Positions 48,370-59,737 of a stretch of 64,000 bases of DNA are shown here, one piece after another (the first letter of the stretch is position 1; the number at the start of each line of letters is the position of its first letter). The notes beneath the pieces are model-generated. The model was given only the letters and a program-made list of their open reading frames with translations, did not search any database and was not told where the DNA came from. Origin of the DNA: Aphrocallistes beatrix (lineage: Eukaryota > Porifera > Hexactinellida > Sceptrulophora > Aphrocallistidae). Position numbers and translations under genes: made by a program. The stretch is taken from contig OY725502.1 of assembly GCA_963281255.1 (NCBI GenBank), positions 186,001 to 250,000 of the forward strand. Direction: 5' to 3'.

Positions 48370-50447
48370 CTCAAACAATGAGTATGACCATAAACATGGA
48401 TTCAGAACATTGTATGGCTTCAGTGACATAGAAAACGGTTAGGAGATATCCACTCTATCGCCCACATTGTGTGATCATTGGGAATTGAATTCCCTGGATT
48501 GTGATTGGCCATAAATTTTGACACCTTTCATGAAAATGTGCAAACATTTTTCAAAATTTGGACCCAGGTTCAAATCTCCACCATATAAGGAATATATGTT
48601 CCAAATTTAGTGCAGTTTGGTCCAATAGAATTTCAAGGAGCGAGCCTTGAAATTATATTGGACCAAAGCGAGCACAGACGAACGTTACACACCGATCATG
48701 ACATAAGGCATCTCCCATACTAGGAGCTGCACTAAAAATGTTCTCTAATAGCATTTGTCGCTATATGGAGACTCTATTCTTCTTTTATGCATACTATTCA
48801 GAGAGACAAGGTATGCGCATACAAATAGGTATAAGATTTCTTTGAATCATCAAAATATCTTTAAGATATTCCACTACAAATCAAATACTTTATTCCTTGA
48901 ATTATTGCACTCATAAATTCGCACGAACTTGAGATTTATTGTACCTTTCTCTTGAAATTGACAAGAGAAAAAAAGGGTGCCAAACTGGAATAGTTAATAA
49001 TTATATATTTTAAGTATCACTGAGATCAGGGCATTATACAGCCTTCAAGAAATACGCTCTTAATCTAAAATTTCTAAATTTTCATACGCCTAAATCGATA
49101 AATAACATAATCTTGGGTAAATTTTCATATTTTTCTGGATTTTTACGCTCCTAAACACTTTGCGGCTTAAAATCATACGCCTAAAGGAGCGTCTCACGGT
49201 CCTAGATAATTCTTTGATTAGATATATGATTGTTTTGATTAGCTGACCCAGAGTTTGTGTCTAATCAGTAGAAAATGTAAACATATTCTTCACCCTACTG
49301 ACTTTTATCAGAGGATAAATTACTATGTGAATCAGCAGCATTGCTGGTTTCATTATAGCATCTAATTATGATGGTAGATACAATAGATTCGGGACATATA
49401 CAAAATGACAGTGGTAAAACTAAAAAAAAACCCCACAGACGGGATGGAAGTGTGCTTCCAAATCTCATAAGTCACCTTAAGCCACCTTTATTATACTTAA
49501 ATAATCAATTCCAGTCCATGTCGTTAAAAGTTATTTTATGATCGAATTGATTGATCGTAGCATATAACACACTTTAATTGCTGTTAACAATCAAATTATA
49601 GACTCAAAATAGCAGTATTCAATCATTTATATGAAATAGAATCGTGTGAATGGCATTATAAAAGGATGATAATTGATTGGTTCACATAAACCAATGAATT
49701 TCAATCACAAATAGTTCTTTGGATTGTATGCATAAGTCACTACTATTTTATTCCAATGTATTTGCACTATAAAATAATCGAATTTGATTGGCCTGCACAT
49801 TTTGTCACCTATCTCGAAGAGGTGTGAACTCGGCGAGGTGTGAACACCGAGGTGCACATCTCCATATCACTTTGCACCTCTTGTAAAAATTTCAAGACGA
49901 TATCTCTTAAACTCTGGTCAGGACACGAATTTCGGACGGCCGGTCGGCCGGCCGGAACATCCTCATTTTAGTACTGTGCATCCTATACTAATAGTATAGG
50001 AAGCACACTAAAAATATTATTCATCAAATCATCTATTATCTCTGTTAATCATAGAATGCAAGCTTATGAAATTAAAGTCTAAACTCTCTACTAAGATACA
50101 TCATACATTAATTCCTTGATAGAATAATGAAATATAGAAAAGATTCTCAAACATTTGAGCTAATTTTGAGGAAAGCTGGGATGTCGAGTTACTATATGTA
50201 AAATCAAAATATTTAGTCATCAACCCATGATGACGTCATTATCACCTCTCATTCATTATAAATTTAACCTGGTATCCATGGTTTAGGAAATGTAGTTAAT
50301 TATTGGCCTTCGTAAGGCGCCTATAAATTGCTTATTTCACAGACCAGCAGGGCACTTGTTATCAATACGTATGAAAAGGGAAATACAACTGTTGAAATTT
50401 ACAAAATATAGACAAACAAGATGCTTATCAAAGTACACAAAACAGAT
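48370..50447. other. Intergenic with dispersed repeats
   Basis: Two related stretches (about 48490-48740 and 49780-50030) share a CACTAAAAAT end and GATTGGCC words. A GC-rich patch ACGGCCGGTCGGCCGGCCGG lies at 49936-49955. A hairpin at 49967-50014 pairs GCATCCTATACT with AGTATAGGAAGC. No gene seen. Confidence 0.45.
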
Positions 50448-51527
50448 TCATTTGTTTCCTATCAGAGGCTGGAACAAAGTGCTACGAGAAAATCTAGTAG
50501 GCTTATTCATTGCAGATCTTTTCTTGAACATTCTCACCATCAGTTTATACATGATGGAAATGTGGATAAGGAGAAGTGAGACTGTTATGATTGTCATCAC
50601 AAATAGATCGATTATTATATTTATTCTTGAAATATTATCTGTCCACATTTGTTTTAGAATTTGAAGATCCAGACGAAAATATTTCTCAACCAGGCAATCT
50701 CCTTCTAACAGCACCCTAATCAGGTATGCAGAAAAGGAGGATATTATGGAAACTGTAAACAAGAAGATGTAAACAAAATATAGGATTGCATCCTTTTTAT
50801 AGTCCTGCAGCATTTTAAACAACTTCCTATGAGAGTGCACATCTTCAAACAAAGCATCTCGTTCCCTTCTCCTTATCACACTGTACAACTCTCTCCCGTA
50901 CTTCCAATACAAACACAAATGACCAATCAATGCAACCACCGCCATTATAGGTAAAGTTAGTACGAAGAGAGGCCAGTAGAAGATACTACACCACACACAG
51001 ACTAGTTGTATGAACAGCCAAGCAAACATGACGCGTTCTCGTCTCATTATGTTTGTGATACGCTTCTCACTGTACGCATGAGACAGGTAGGAGGTTAGTA
51101 TGTGGATGAGGGAGATAAATATCGTTCCGAAGGTAACTATGAGCACACAATTTGCTCTGTAGGCTTGAGATTGATGAGTGAGATTAAGAAAGAATAGTTC
51201 ACTTGTACAATTCTTTAGATTTTTCTCAGTTTTTTGAGATATATAAGCAGCAATAAAACCAAGATGAAACATTACTTCAGAAAAAGAAATGGCAGCAATG
51301 AATATAGACTTAATATAATCAACTTTTGCATTTTTTAACACATCAAAACACCTTTCATCTGTCTGTTTCTTTAAAATGCATACTTTCTTCCTCAGTACTT
51401 TAATGCGAAACAAGAAATAGACACACCAAACAGTTCCAAAGAGGATATTTCCAATTACTCCGATAGCGAATAATGACTTTATGATGTAAGCTAGTATTGG
51501 GTATGGATTAGAGAGCTTGAAGATCAT
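50448..51527 (-). CDS. Seven-transmembrane-like protein, member 2
   Basis: 359 aa, single exon, start MIFKLSNPYP; minus-strand TATAAAAGA at 51592-51600. Seven predicted helices. The inner blocks KKQTDERCFDVLKNAKVDY and RRERVMFAWLFIQLVCVW match the family. The outer segments are its own: loop 1 KNCTSELFFLNLTHQSQAYR, and a different TM6-TM7 region (IISSFSAYLIRVLLEGDC). The tail is RFSRSTLFQPLIGNK. Family function unknown. Confidence 0.8.
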   Translation of the reverse strand: MIFKLSNPYPILAYIIKSLFAIGVIGNILFGTVWCVYFLFRIKVLRKKVCILKKQTDERCFDVLKNAKVDYIKSIFIAAISFSEVMFHLGFIAAYISQKTEKNLKNCTSELFFLNLTHQSQAYRANCVLIVTFGTIFISLIHILTSYLSHAYSEKRITNIMRRERVMFAWLFIQLVCVWCSIFYWPLFVLTLPIMAVVALIGHLCLYWKYGRELYSVIRRRERDALFEDVHSHRKLFKMLQDYKKDAILYFVYIFLFTVSIISSFSAYLIRVLLEGDCLVEKYFRLDLQILKQMWTDNISRINIIIDLFVMTIITVSLLLIHISIMYKLMVRMFKKRSAMNKPTRFSRSTLFQPLIGNK

Positions 51528-52313
51528 TGCAAAGTATTCAACTTGAGTTTGAAAATAATTATAATTTGTTAGTGGGTTATCTCAAATAGATTCTTTTATA
51601 CAAACTTTAACTAAGTAAGCAATAAATGAAATAATTTTTAAATAATATTCTACATAATTGGATTGAATATTACACGCATCAAATAGCCATTCTTTCAATG
51701 TAATTCCTGATTAAATAGTACCAGAAGGAAAGGATTTGATTTTACCTTTCGTCCCTATAGAGATATTATACAAATATAATATAGTAAGCAAAAAGAAGTT
51801 TTGCTCACTATATTATACAAGTATGATATAGTAAGCAAGCTTTGCTTGCTTGAACTGTACGGCTAGCGAATACACACATACCAAACGTTGTGTTTTTGGC
51901 GGGAAGCCCCGCTCTTTTCACTTTTCTATTGAGTTAATTAAATATTGTACATTTTGAATTCTCAAAACCAAGATTGTGTCTATCGAGACGTAACTATAAA
52001 TATACAAATCAACCTGACTAGTAAATAGGATGAATTACTGTTGAAAGTGCAGGTATTGCTTCACTATGTTATTGCATCAGTGCTGGTTGATATAATGCTA
52101 GGTTAGGGAAATATACAAAACTACACTACAGAGTAATTTTAATAATATTCATCAAATCATGCAGTTCAAAGTAATAGCAAAGCAAGCAAAGTTATTGGTT
52201 AGTTTAGGGATTATCAAATAAAATATACAAAATGGAATTTCCAAGCAAAATATTATCTCTGCACAAACTGCTCAATGAATGCCATCATCCAAATGGAAGA
52301 AAGAAAAACTGAT
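51528..52313. other. Spacer between family members 2 and 3
   Basis: 5' flank of member 2 with TATA box; a piece of the AAGCGCGCTTCG MITE family near 51830-51880 (AAGCAAGCTTTGCTTGCTTG). From about 52020 it is 3' flank homologous to 54240-54520 (GCTTCACTATGTTATTGCAT), part of an older duplication. Confidence 0.5.
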
Positions 52314-53405
52314 CTATTTGTTTCCTATCAGAGGCTGGTACAAAGTGCTACGAGAAAATCTAGTAGGCTTATTCATTGCAGATCTTTTCTTGAACATTCT
52401 CACGATCAGTTTATACATGATGGAGATGTGGATGAGGAGAAGTGGCAGTGTTAGAATTATTATGAGAAGTAGATTGATTATTACATCTAATTTTAACAGT
52501 TTCCCTTTTCTTTGCAGAATTTGAACTTTCAGATGGAAATAGTTCTCAATCAGACAATCTCCCAGTAAGAATAACTTAATAATTAATCCAAAAAGATAAG
52601 CGATTAAGACACTCGTGAACAAGAGGATGTAGAGAAAATACAGGATTGCATCGCTTTTATAGTCCTTTAGCATTTCTGACAACTTGTCATGAGAGTGTAC
52701 ATCTTCAAACAAAGCATCTCGTTCCCTTCTCCTTATCACACTGTACAACTCTCTCCCGTACTTCCAATACAAACACAAATGACCAATCAATGCAACCACT
52801 GTCATTGTAGGTAAAGTCAGTACGAAGAGAGGCCAGTAGAAGATACTACACCACACACAGACTAGTTGTATGAACAGCCAAGCAAACATGACGCGTTCTC
52901 GTCTCATTATGTTTGTGATACGCTTCTCACTGTACGCATGAGACAGGTAGGAGGTTAGTATGTGGATGAGGGACACGAACATTATTATGGAAGTAATTAT
53001 TAGCACAAAAATTGCTCTAAATCCTTGAGAATTATAAGAATGCTTAGTGATGTATGATTCATCTTTAACAGTACAATTTGGCACATCCTTTAAATCTGAG
53101 ATCCTAAGTTGACTAACTATAAAACCCGCAACAAAACCAAGATGAAACACTATTTCAGAAAAAGAAATGGCAGCAATGAATATAGACTTAATATAGTCAA
53201 CTTTTGCATTATTTAACTCATCAAAATACCTTTCATCTGTCTGTTTCTTTAAAATGCATACTTTCTTCCTCAGTACTTTAATGCGAAACAAGAAATAGAC
53301 ACACCAAACAGTTCCAAAGAGGATATTTCCGATAATCCCAAAATAATTTATTAAATCAACAACGAAAGATACAATATGCAATGGAGACTCAAGTCTAATA
53401 AACAT
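52314..53405 (-). CDS. Seven-transmembrane-like protein, member 3
   Basis: 363 aa from the Met at 53405 (MFIRLESPLH), chosen because it aligns with paralogue starts. The TATA-like TTATATAAAAGAATC lies at 53461-53475, too close to the ATG at 53435 to allow that start a 5' UTR. Outer loop 1 has PNCTVKDESYITKHSYNSQG. The inner blocks are near identical in DNA to the others. TM6-7 region: LIAYLFGLIIKLFLLGDC. Tail RFSRSTLYQPLIGNK. Confidence 0.8.
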   Translation of the reverse strand: MFIRLESPLHIVSFVVDLINYFGIIGNILFGTVWCVYFLFRIKVLRKKVCILKKQTDERYFDELNNAKVDYIKSIFIAAISFSEIVFHLGFVAGFIVSQLRISDLKDVPNCTVKDESYITKHSYNSQGFRAIFVLIITSIIMFVSLIHILTSYLSHAYSEKRITNIMRRERVMFAWLFIQLVCVWCSIFYWPLFVLTLPTMTVVALIGHLCLYWKYGRELYSVIRRRERDALFEDVHSHDKLSEMLKDYKSDAILYFLYILLFTSVLIAYLFGLIIKLFLLGDCLIENYFHLKVQILQRKGKLLKLDVIINLLLIIILTLPLLLIHISIMYKLIVRMFKKRSAMNKPTRFSRSTLYQPLIGNK

Positions 53406-53435
53406 TGCAGAGTATTTCGACTTGAAGTTGAGCAA

Positions 53436-54529
53436 TAATGTAAATGAGATTCATTAAAAAGATTCTTTTATATAATACCTTATAAGAACGCACTAGTAAT
53501 AAGTGCACAGTTCATGTTATGTGGTAATCTCCGGCTAGTGTCATTCAATTTATTGTCAAATAAGCAGTCACACTGATACAGTGTGCATAATAGCCATTCT
53601 TCTAATGCAATCTGTCCCTTGCTAAATAATGAGGTAATGGTTTATGCATAACAAGCACGGCTAGCGAACACTTTGTGCTCACAGAGTCGCTGAGGATATA
53701 TTAACTAATTCAGAATCGATAGATCCGAAAATGCGATATTAAGAATCTAAGCTAAGAAAACCATAGGTCACACTTGAAAGCTAGTTTATAAGATCTTTTT
53801 GAGATTTGTTTACTATATGTATGTAAACATTTTTCATTTCAGTCAATCAGATTTCAGGTTTAGAGTCATCATTAATTATTTCTATTCATAGTTCTATCCA
53901 ATCTACCAATGTTTTCCATCTAAGCTTAAAACCCTAATTTGACGTGGGGTCAAAGGTATAAATAGAAATGACCCCACTTTCATTTTCAATTTCCATTCAC
54001 TTTCAATTCAACATTCCTCGGCAAAGTAGGGTTTTAATATAATTAAGGAATGCAATTCCATTGATCAGCATACTATTACATATTTCAATGGTGTGAAAAT
54101 ATGAACAATCAATATCCAAGCTACTCTGCACCATATAAACAATGCATTCTTCAAATTTGGTTCTAATCGATTAGATTTTTTCAAGTTGTCCAAAGTGACA
54201 ACATACGTATGTACAGCTGTAATGACTGTGACTTGTAAACAGGATAAATTACTGTATGAAAGTACAGGTATTGCTTCACTATGTTATTGCATCAGTGCTG
54301 GTTAGATATAATGCTAGGTTAGGGAATTATACAAAACTACACTACAGAGTAATCAGAATAATATTCATCAAATCATGCAGTTCAGAGTAATAGCAATGCA
54401 AGCAAAGTTATTGGTTAGTTTAGGGATTATCAAATAAAATATACAAAATGGAATTTCCAAGCAAAATATTATCTCTGCATAAACTGCTCAATGAATGCCA
54501 TCATCCAAATGGAAGAAAGAAAAACTGAT
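53436..54529. other. Spacer between members 3 and 4
   Basis: Contains a MITE scrap (CACGGCTAGCGAACACTTTGT, about 53655), the TTAA-flanked MITE at 53926-54037 and, from 54043, the start of the 2604-bp tandem unit. Confidence 0.5.
53926..54037. mobile_element. piggyBac-like MITE, second type
   Basis: Element 53930-54033 with ends AACCCTAATTTGACG and GGCAAAGTAGGGTT, TTAA on both sides. Internal CATTCACTTTCAATTC units resemble the element at 13925. Its right half recurs at each unit junction (about 56450-56516 and +2604, +5208). Confidence 0.75.
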
Positions 54530-55621
54530 CTATTTGTTTCCTATCAGAGGCTGGAACAAAGTGCTACGAGAAAATCTAGTAGGCTTATTCATTGCAGATC
54601 TTTTCTTGAACATTCTCACGATCAGTTTACGCATGATGGAAATGTGGATGAGGAGAAGTGGCAGTGTTAGAATTATTAAGAGAAGTAGACTGATTGCTGT
54701 ATCTATTTTTGAAAGTTTCCCTTTGCTTTGCAGAATTTGAACTTTCAGATGGAAATACTTCTCTATCAGACAATCCCCCAATAAAAATATCTTAATAATA
54801 TATCCAGAAATACAAGCGATTAAGACACTTGTGAACAAGAAGATATAGAGAAAATATAGGATTGCATCTTTTTTATAGTCCTTCAGCATTCCTAACAACT
54901 TATCATGAGTTTGCACATCTTCAAACAAAGCATCTCGTTCCCTTCTCCTTATCACACTGTACAACTCTCTCCCGTACTTCCAATACAAACACAAATGACC
55001 AATCAATGCAACCACTGTCATTATAGGTAAAGTCAGTATGAAGAGAGGCCAGTAGAAGATACTACACCACACACAGACTAGTTGTATGAACAGCCAAGCA
55101 AACATGACGCGTTCTCGTCTCATTATGTTTGTGATACGCTTCTCGCTGTACGCATGAGACAGGTAGGAGGTTAGTATGTGGATGAGGGACACGAATACTA
55201 TAATGGAAGTAAATGTAAGCGCATTACTTTCTCTGAAAGCTTGAGAATTATAAGATAGTTTAGTGAAGTATAATTCATCTTTACTTGTGCAATTTGGCAG
55301 ACCATCAGAATCTGATATCCCAGTTTTACTGAACAGAAAATTCGCAACAAAACCAAGATGAAACACTATTTCAGAAAAAGAAATGGCAGCAATGAATATA
55401 GACTTAATATAATCAACTTTTGCATTCTTTAGCTCATCAAAATACCTTTCATCTGTCTGTTTCTTTAAATAGTATACTTTATTCCTCAGTACTTTAATGC
55501 GAAACAAGAAATAGACACACCAAACAGTTCCAAAGAGAATGTTACCAATAATCCCAATACTAACTATTAGACGGACGATGAAATATTCTATGTGGAATGG
55601 AGAATAAAGTTCAATAAACAT
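54530..55621 (-). CDS. Seven-transmembrane-like protein, member 4 (array copy 1)
   Basis: 363 aa, start MFIELYSPFHIEYF; minus-strand TTATATAAAA at 55671-55680, about 50 bp upstream. Seven predicted helices. Outer loop 1 has LPNCTSKDELYFTKLSYNSQ; outer loop 3 has LLGDCLIEKYFHLKVQILQ. The inner basic loops and the tail RFSRSTLFQPLIGNK are family standard. Its protein is identical to the two copies that follow at +2604 and +5208. Confidence 0.85.
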   Translation of the reverse strand: MFIELYSPFHIEYFIVRLIVSIGIIGNILFGTVWCVYFLFRIKVLRNKVYYLKKQTDERYFDELKNAKVDYIKSIFIAAISFSEIVFHLGFVANFLFSKTGISDSDGLPNCTSKDELYFTKLSYNSQAFRESNALTFTSIIVFVSLIHILTSYLSHAYSEKRITNIMRRERVMFAWLFIQLVCVWCSIFYWPLFILTLPIMTVVALIGHLCLYWKYGRELYSVIRRRERDALFEDVQTHDKLLGMLKDYKKDAILYFLYIFLFTSVLIACISGYIIKIFLLGDCLIEKYFHLKVQILQSKGKLSKIDTAISLLLLIILTLPLLLIHISIMRKLIVRMFKKRSAMNKPTRFSRSTLFQPLIGNK

Positions 55622-56374
55622 TGTATTTCAGGTTGTGTAATAATGTAATCAGATTCATTTCAAATGATTCTTTTATATAAATCTTCTCATTGGAACACAG
55701 TGAGAAGTGCACAGTTCATGTTATGTGGTAATCTCCAACTTGTGCAATTTAATTTCTTGTTAAATAAGAATTTCTATTCTGTAACTTATGTGTATTACTC
55801 ATACAGCATGCACAATGGCCATTCTATCTAATGGAATTTGTCCTTGATAAAGAGAGGTAGGGATTTATGCATAATTTATTTTAGTTAGTGTATTAATTGG
55901 GATGAGACTAATATGAATGTTAACATCGAAAGTGTAAGCATATAATTTGTTTATTTGTCATAATATCTTTAATTGCTTTGAAAACATATTTGATTTCAGC
56001 CAATCAGATTTCAAGTTTAAAGAGTCATCATTAATTATTCCCATACACTGAATTCTACCCAATCTACCAATATTTCCCATCTAGGCTTTAATAATTAAAC
56101 AATGCAACTTCATTGGTCAGCATTATTTGTCATGTTTCAAAAGTGTGATATATGAACATTAATATCCCAGCTACTCTACACCATATACGTAAGTATTGCA
56201 TGCTCTATGTTTTATTAAAATCGCCTCAGTTAATTGTCAAGTCGTCTATGATTACAACAGACGTTATGTACATATATTATCACAGTGCATGTCAATACAA
56301 CAATTCCTATAATAGTGGCCCATTAAGTATAACGGTGGGATAGACCTTCTGAACATAAGTACAACTCCTGCACT

Positions 56375-56447
56375 GTTCCCTCCTTATCACACTGTACAAC
56401 TCCATCCCGTACTTCCAATACAAACACAAATGACCAAATAATGCAAT
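56375..56447 (-). pseudogene. Fragment of the seven-transmembrane-like gene, array copy 1
   Basis: About 73 bp matching the conserved inner block (reverse complement of TTTGTGTTTGTATTGGAAGT and CAGTGTGATAAGGAG) in the spacer behind the gene, with small changes (CCATCCCG for CTCTCCCG). It is a relic of an extra lost copy and shows the array has a longer history of gain and loss. Confidence 0.75.
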
Positions 56448-56528
56448 TTCCATTCACTTTCAATTAACTTTCACTTTCAATTCAACATTCCTCGGCAAAG
56501 TAGGGTTTTAATATAATTATAATAATAT

Positions 56529-56650
56529 CCCTCGCCTGACTAGGTCTCAAAAGTATAAATAGAGAAAACCCCATTTTCATTTTCACTTTCAGTTCACTTT
56601 CAATGTACTTTCATTTTCACTTTCAACATTCCTAGCCAACCGCGGGTTAA
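56529..56650. mobile_element. piggyBac-like MITE at array junction 1
   Basis: Reverse-orientation copy of the element at 13929-14035: starts CCCTCGCCTGACTAGGTCTC, ends CTAGCCAACCGCGGG, right flank TTAA at 56647-56650. The left flank is AATAATAT rather than TTAA. It is repeated at 59133-59254 and 61737-61858. Confidence 0.8.
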
Positions 56651-57133
56651 GGAATGCAATTCCATTGATCAGCATACTATTACATATTTCAATGGTGTGA
56701 AAATATGAACAATCAATATCCAAGCTACTCTGCACCATATAAACAATGCATTCTTCAAATTTGGTTCTAATCGATTAGATTTTTTCAAGTTGTCCAAAGT
56801 GACAACATACGTATGTACAGCTGTAATGACTGTGACTTGTAAACAGGATAAATTACTGTATGAAAGTACAGGTATTGCTTCACTATGTTATTGCATCAGT
56901 GCTGGTTAGATATAATGCTAGGTTAGGGAATTATACAAAACTACACTACAGAGTAATCAGAATAATATTCATCAAATCATGCAGTTCAGAGTAATAGCAA
57001 TGCAAGCAAAGTTATTGGTTAGTTTAGGGATTATCAAATAAAATATACAAAATGGAATTTCCAAGCAAAATATTATCTCTGCATAAACTGCTCAATGAAT
57101 GCCATCATCCAAATGGAAGAAAGAAAAACTGAT

Positions 57134-58225
57134 CTATTTGTTTCCTATCAGAGGCTGGAACAAAGTGCTACGAGAAAATCTAGTAGGCTTATTCATTGCA
57201 GATCTTTTCTTGAACATTCTCACGATCAGTTTACGCATGATGGAAATGTGGATGAGGAGAAGTGGCAGTGTTAGAATTATTAAGAGAAGTAGACTGATTG
57301 CTGTATCTATTTTTGAAAGTTTCCCTTTGCTTTGCAGAATTTGAACTTTCAGATGGAAATACTTCTCTATCAGACAATCCCCCAATAAAAATATCTTAAT
57401 AATATATCCAGAAATACAAGCGATTAAGACACTTGTGAACAAGAAGATATAGAGAAAATATAGGATTGCATCTTTTTTATAGTCCTTCAGCATTCCTAAC
57501 AACTTATCATGAGTTTGCACATCTTCAAACAAAGCATCTCGTTCCCTTCTCCTTATCACACTGTACAACTCTCTCCCGTACTTCCAATACAAACACAAAT
57601 GACCAATCAATGCAACCACTGTCATTATAGGTAAAGTCAGTATGAAGAGAGGCCAGTAGAAGATACTACACCACACACAGACTAGTTGTATGAACAGCCA
57701 AGCAAACATGACGCGTTCTCGTCTCATTATGTTTGTGATACGCTTCTCGCTGTACGCATGAGACAGGTAGGAGGTTAGTATGTGGATGAGGGACACGAAT
57801 ACTATAATGGAAGTAAATGTAAGCGCATTACTTTCTCTGAAAGCTTGAGAATTATAAGATAGTTTAGTGAAGTATAATTCATCTTTACTTGTGCAATTTG
57901 GCAGACCATCAGAATCTGATATCCCAGTTTTACTGAACAGAAAATTCGCAACAAAACCAAGATGAAACACTATTTCAGAAAAAGAAATGGCAGCAATGAA
58001 TATAGACTTAATATAATCAACTTTTGCATTCTTTAGCTCATCAAAATACCTTTCATCTGTCTGTTTCTTTAAATAGTATACTTTATTCCTCAGTACTTTA
58101 ATGCGAAACAAGAAATAGACACACCAAACAGTTCCAAAGAGAATGTTACCAATAATCCCAATACTAACTATTAGACGGACGATGAAATATTCTATGTGGA
58201 ATGGAGAATAAAGTTCAATAAACAT
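57134..58225 (-). CDS. Seven-transmembrane-like protein, member 5 (array copy 2)
   Basis: Protein and surrounding DNA identical to array copy 1 (54530-55621), including the TATA box, now at 58275-58284. No difference was found by reading. Either very recent or an assembly repeat. Confidence 0.85.
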   Translation of the reverse strand: MFIELYSPFHIEYFIVRLIVSIGIIGNILFGTVWCVYFLFRIKVLRNKVYYLKKQTDERYFDELKNAKVDYIKSIFIAAISFSEIVFHLGFVANFLFSKTGISDSDGLPNCTSKDELYFTKLSYNSQAFRESNALTFTSIIVFVSLIHILTSYLSHAYSEKRITNIMRRERVMFAWLFIQLVCVWCSIFYWPLFILTLPIMTVVALIGHLCLYWKYGRELYSVIRRRERDALFEDVQTHDKLLGMLKDYKKDAILYFLYIFLFTSVLIACISGYIIKIFLLGDCLIEKYFHLKVQILQSKGKLSKIDTAISLLLLIILTLPLLLIHISIMRKLIVRMFKKRSAMNKPTRFSRSTLFQPLIGNK

Positions 58226-58978
58226 TGTATTTCAGGTTGTGTAATAATGTAATCAGATTCATTTCAAATGATTCTTTTATATAAATCTTCTCATTGGAAC
58301 ACAGTGAGAAGTGCACAGTTCATGTTATGTGGTAATCTCCAACTTGTGCAATTTAATTTCTTGTTAAATAAGAATTTCTATTCTGTAACTTATGTGTATT
58401 ACTCATACAGCATGCACAATGGCCATTCTATCTAATGGAATTTGTCCTTGATAAAGAGAGGTAGGGATTTATGCATAATTTATTTTAGTTAGTGTATTAA
58501 TTGGGATGAGACTAATATGAATGTTAACATCGAAAGTGTAAGCATATAATTTGTTTATTTGTCATAATATCTTTAATTGCTTTGAAAACATATTTGATTT
58601 CAGCCAATCAGATTTCAAGTTTAAAGAGTCATCATTAATTATTCCCATACACTGAATTCTACCCAATCTACCAATATTTCCCATCTAGGCTTTAATAATT
58701 AAACAATGCAACTTCATTGGTCAGCATTATTTGTCATGTTTCAAAAGTGTGATATATGAACATTAATATCCCAGCTACTCTACACCATATACGTAAGTAT
58801 TGCATGCTCTATGTTTTATTAAAATCGCCTCAGTTAATTGTCAAGTCGTCTATGATTACAACAGACGTTATGTACATATATTATCACAGTGCATGTCAAT
58901 ACAACAATTCCTATAATAGTGGCCCATTAAGTATAACGGTGGGATAGACCTTCTGAACATAAGTACAACTCCTGCACT

Positions 58979-59051
58979 GTTCCCTCCTTATCACACTGTA
59001 CAACTCCATCCCGTACTTCCAATACAAACACAAATGACCAAATAATGCAAT
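58979..59051 (-). pseudogene. Fragment of the seven-transmembrane-like gene, array copy 2
   Basis: Same 73-bp relic as at 56375-56447, carried by the tandem duplication. Confidence 0.7.
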
Positions 59052-59132
59052 TTCCATTCACTTTCAATTAACTTTCACTTTCAATTCAACATTCCTCGGC
59101 AAAGTAGGGTTTTAATATAATTATAATAATAT

Positions 59133-59254
59133 CCCTCGCCTGACTAGGTCTCAAAAGTATAAATAGAGAAAACCCCATTTTCATTTTCACTTTCAGTTCA
59201 CTTTCAATGTACTTTCATTTTCACTTTCAACATTCCTAGCCAACCGCGGGTTAA
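59133..59254. mobile_element. piggyBac-like MITE at array junction 2
   Basis: Identical to 56529-56650 and moved with the duplication unit rather than by separate insertion. Confidence 0.75.
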
Positions 59255-59737
59255 GGAATGCAATTCCATTGATCAGCATACTATTACATATTTCAATGGT
59301 GTGAAAATATGAACAATCAATATCCAAGCTACTCTGCACCATATAAACAATGCATTCTTCAAATTTGGTTCTAATCGATTAGATTTTTTCAAGTTGTCCA
59401 AAGTGACAACATACGTATGTACAGCTGTAATGACTGTGACTTGTAAACAGGATAAATTACTGTATGAAAGTACAGGTATTGCTTCACTATGTTATTGCAT
59501 CAGTGCTGGTTAGATATAATGCTAGGTTAGGGAATTATACAAAACTACACTACAGAGTAATCAGAATAATATTCATCAAATCATGCAGTTCAGAGTAATA
59601 GCAATGCAAGCAAAGTTATTGGTTAGTTTAGGGATTATCAAATAAAATATACAAAATGGAATTTCCAAGCAAAATATTATCTCTGCATAAACTGCTCAAT
59701 GAATGCCATCATCCAAATGGAAGAAAGAAAAACTGAT

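Noticed and set aside
54495..54740. 81-codon plus-strand ORFs opposite the 3' end of each seven-transmembrane gene
   Set aside because: Antisense shadows of the conserved tail and TM7 coding sequence.
56152..56343. 63-codon ORF repeated identically at 58756 and 61360
   Set aside because: Identity is only because the whole 2604-bp unit is identical; there is no independent conservation or motif.
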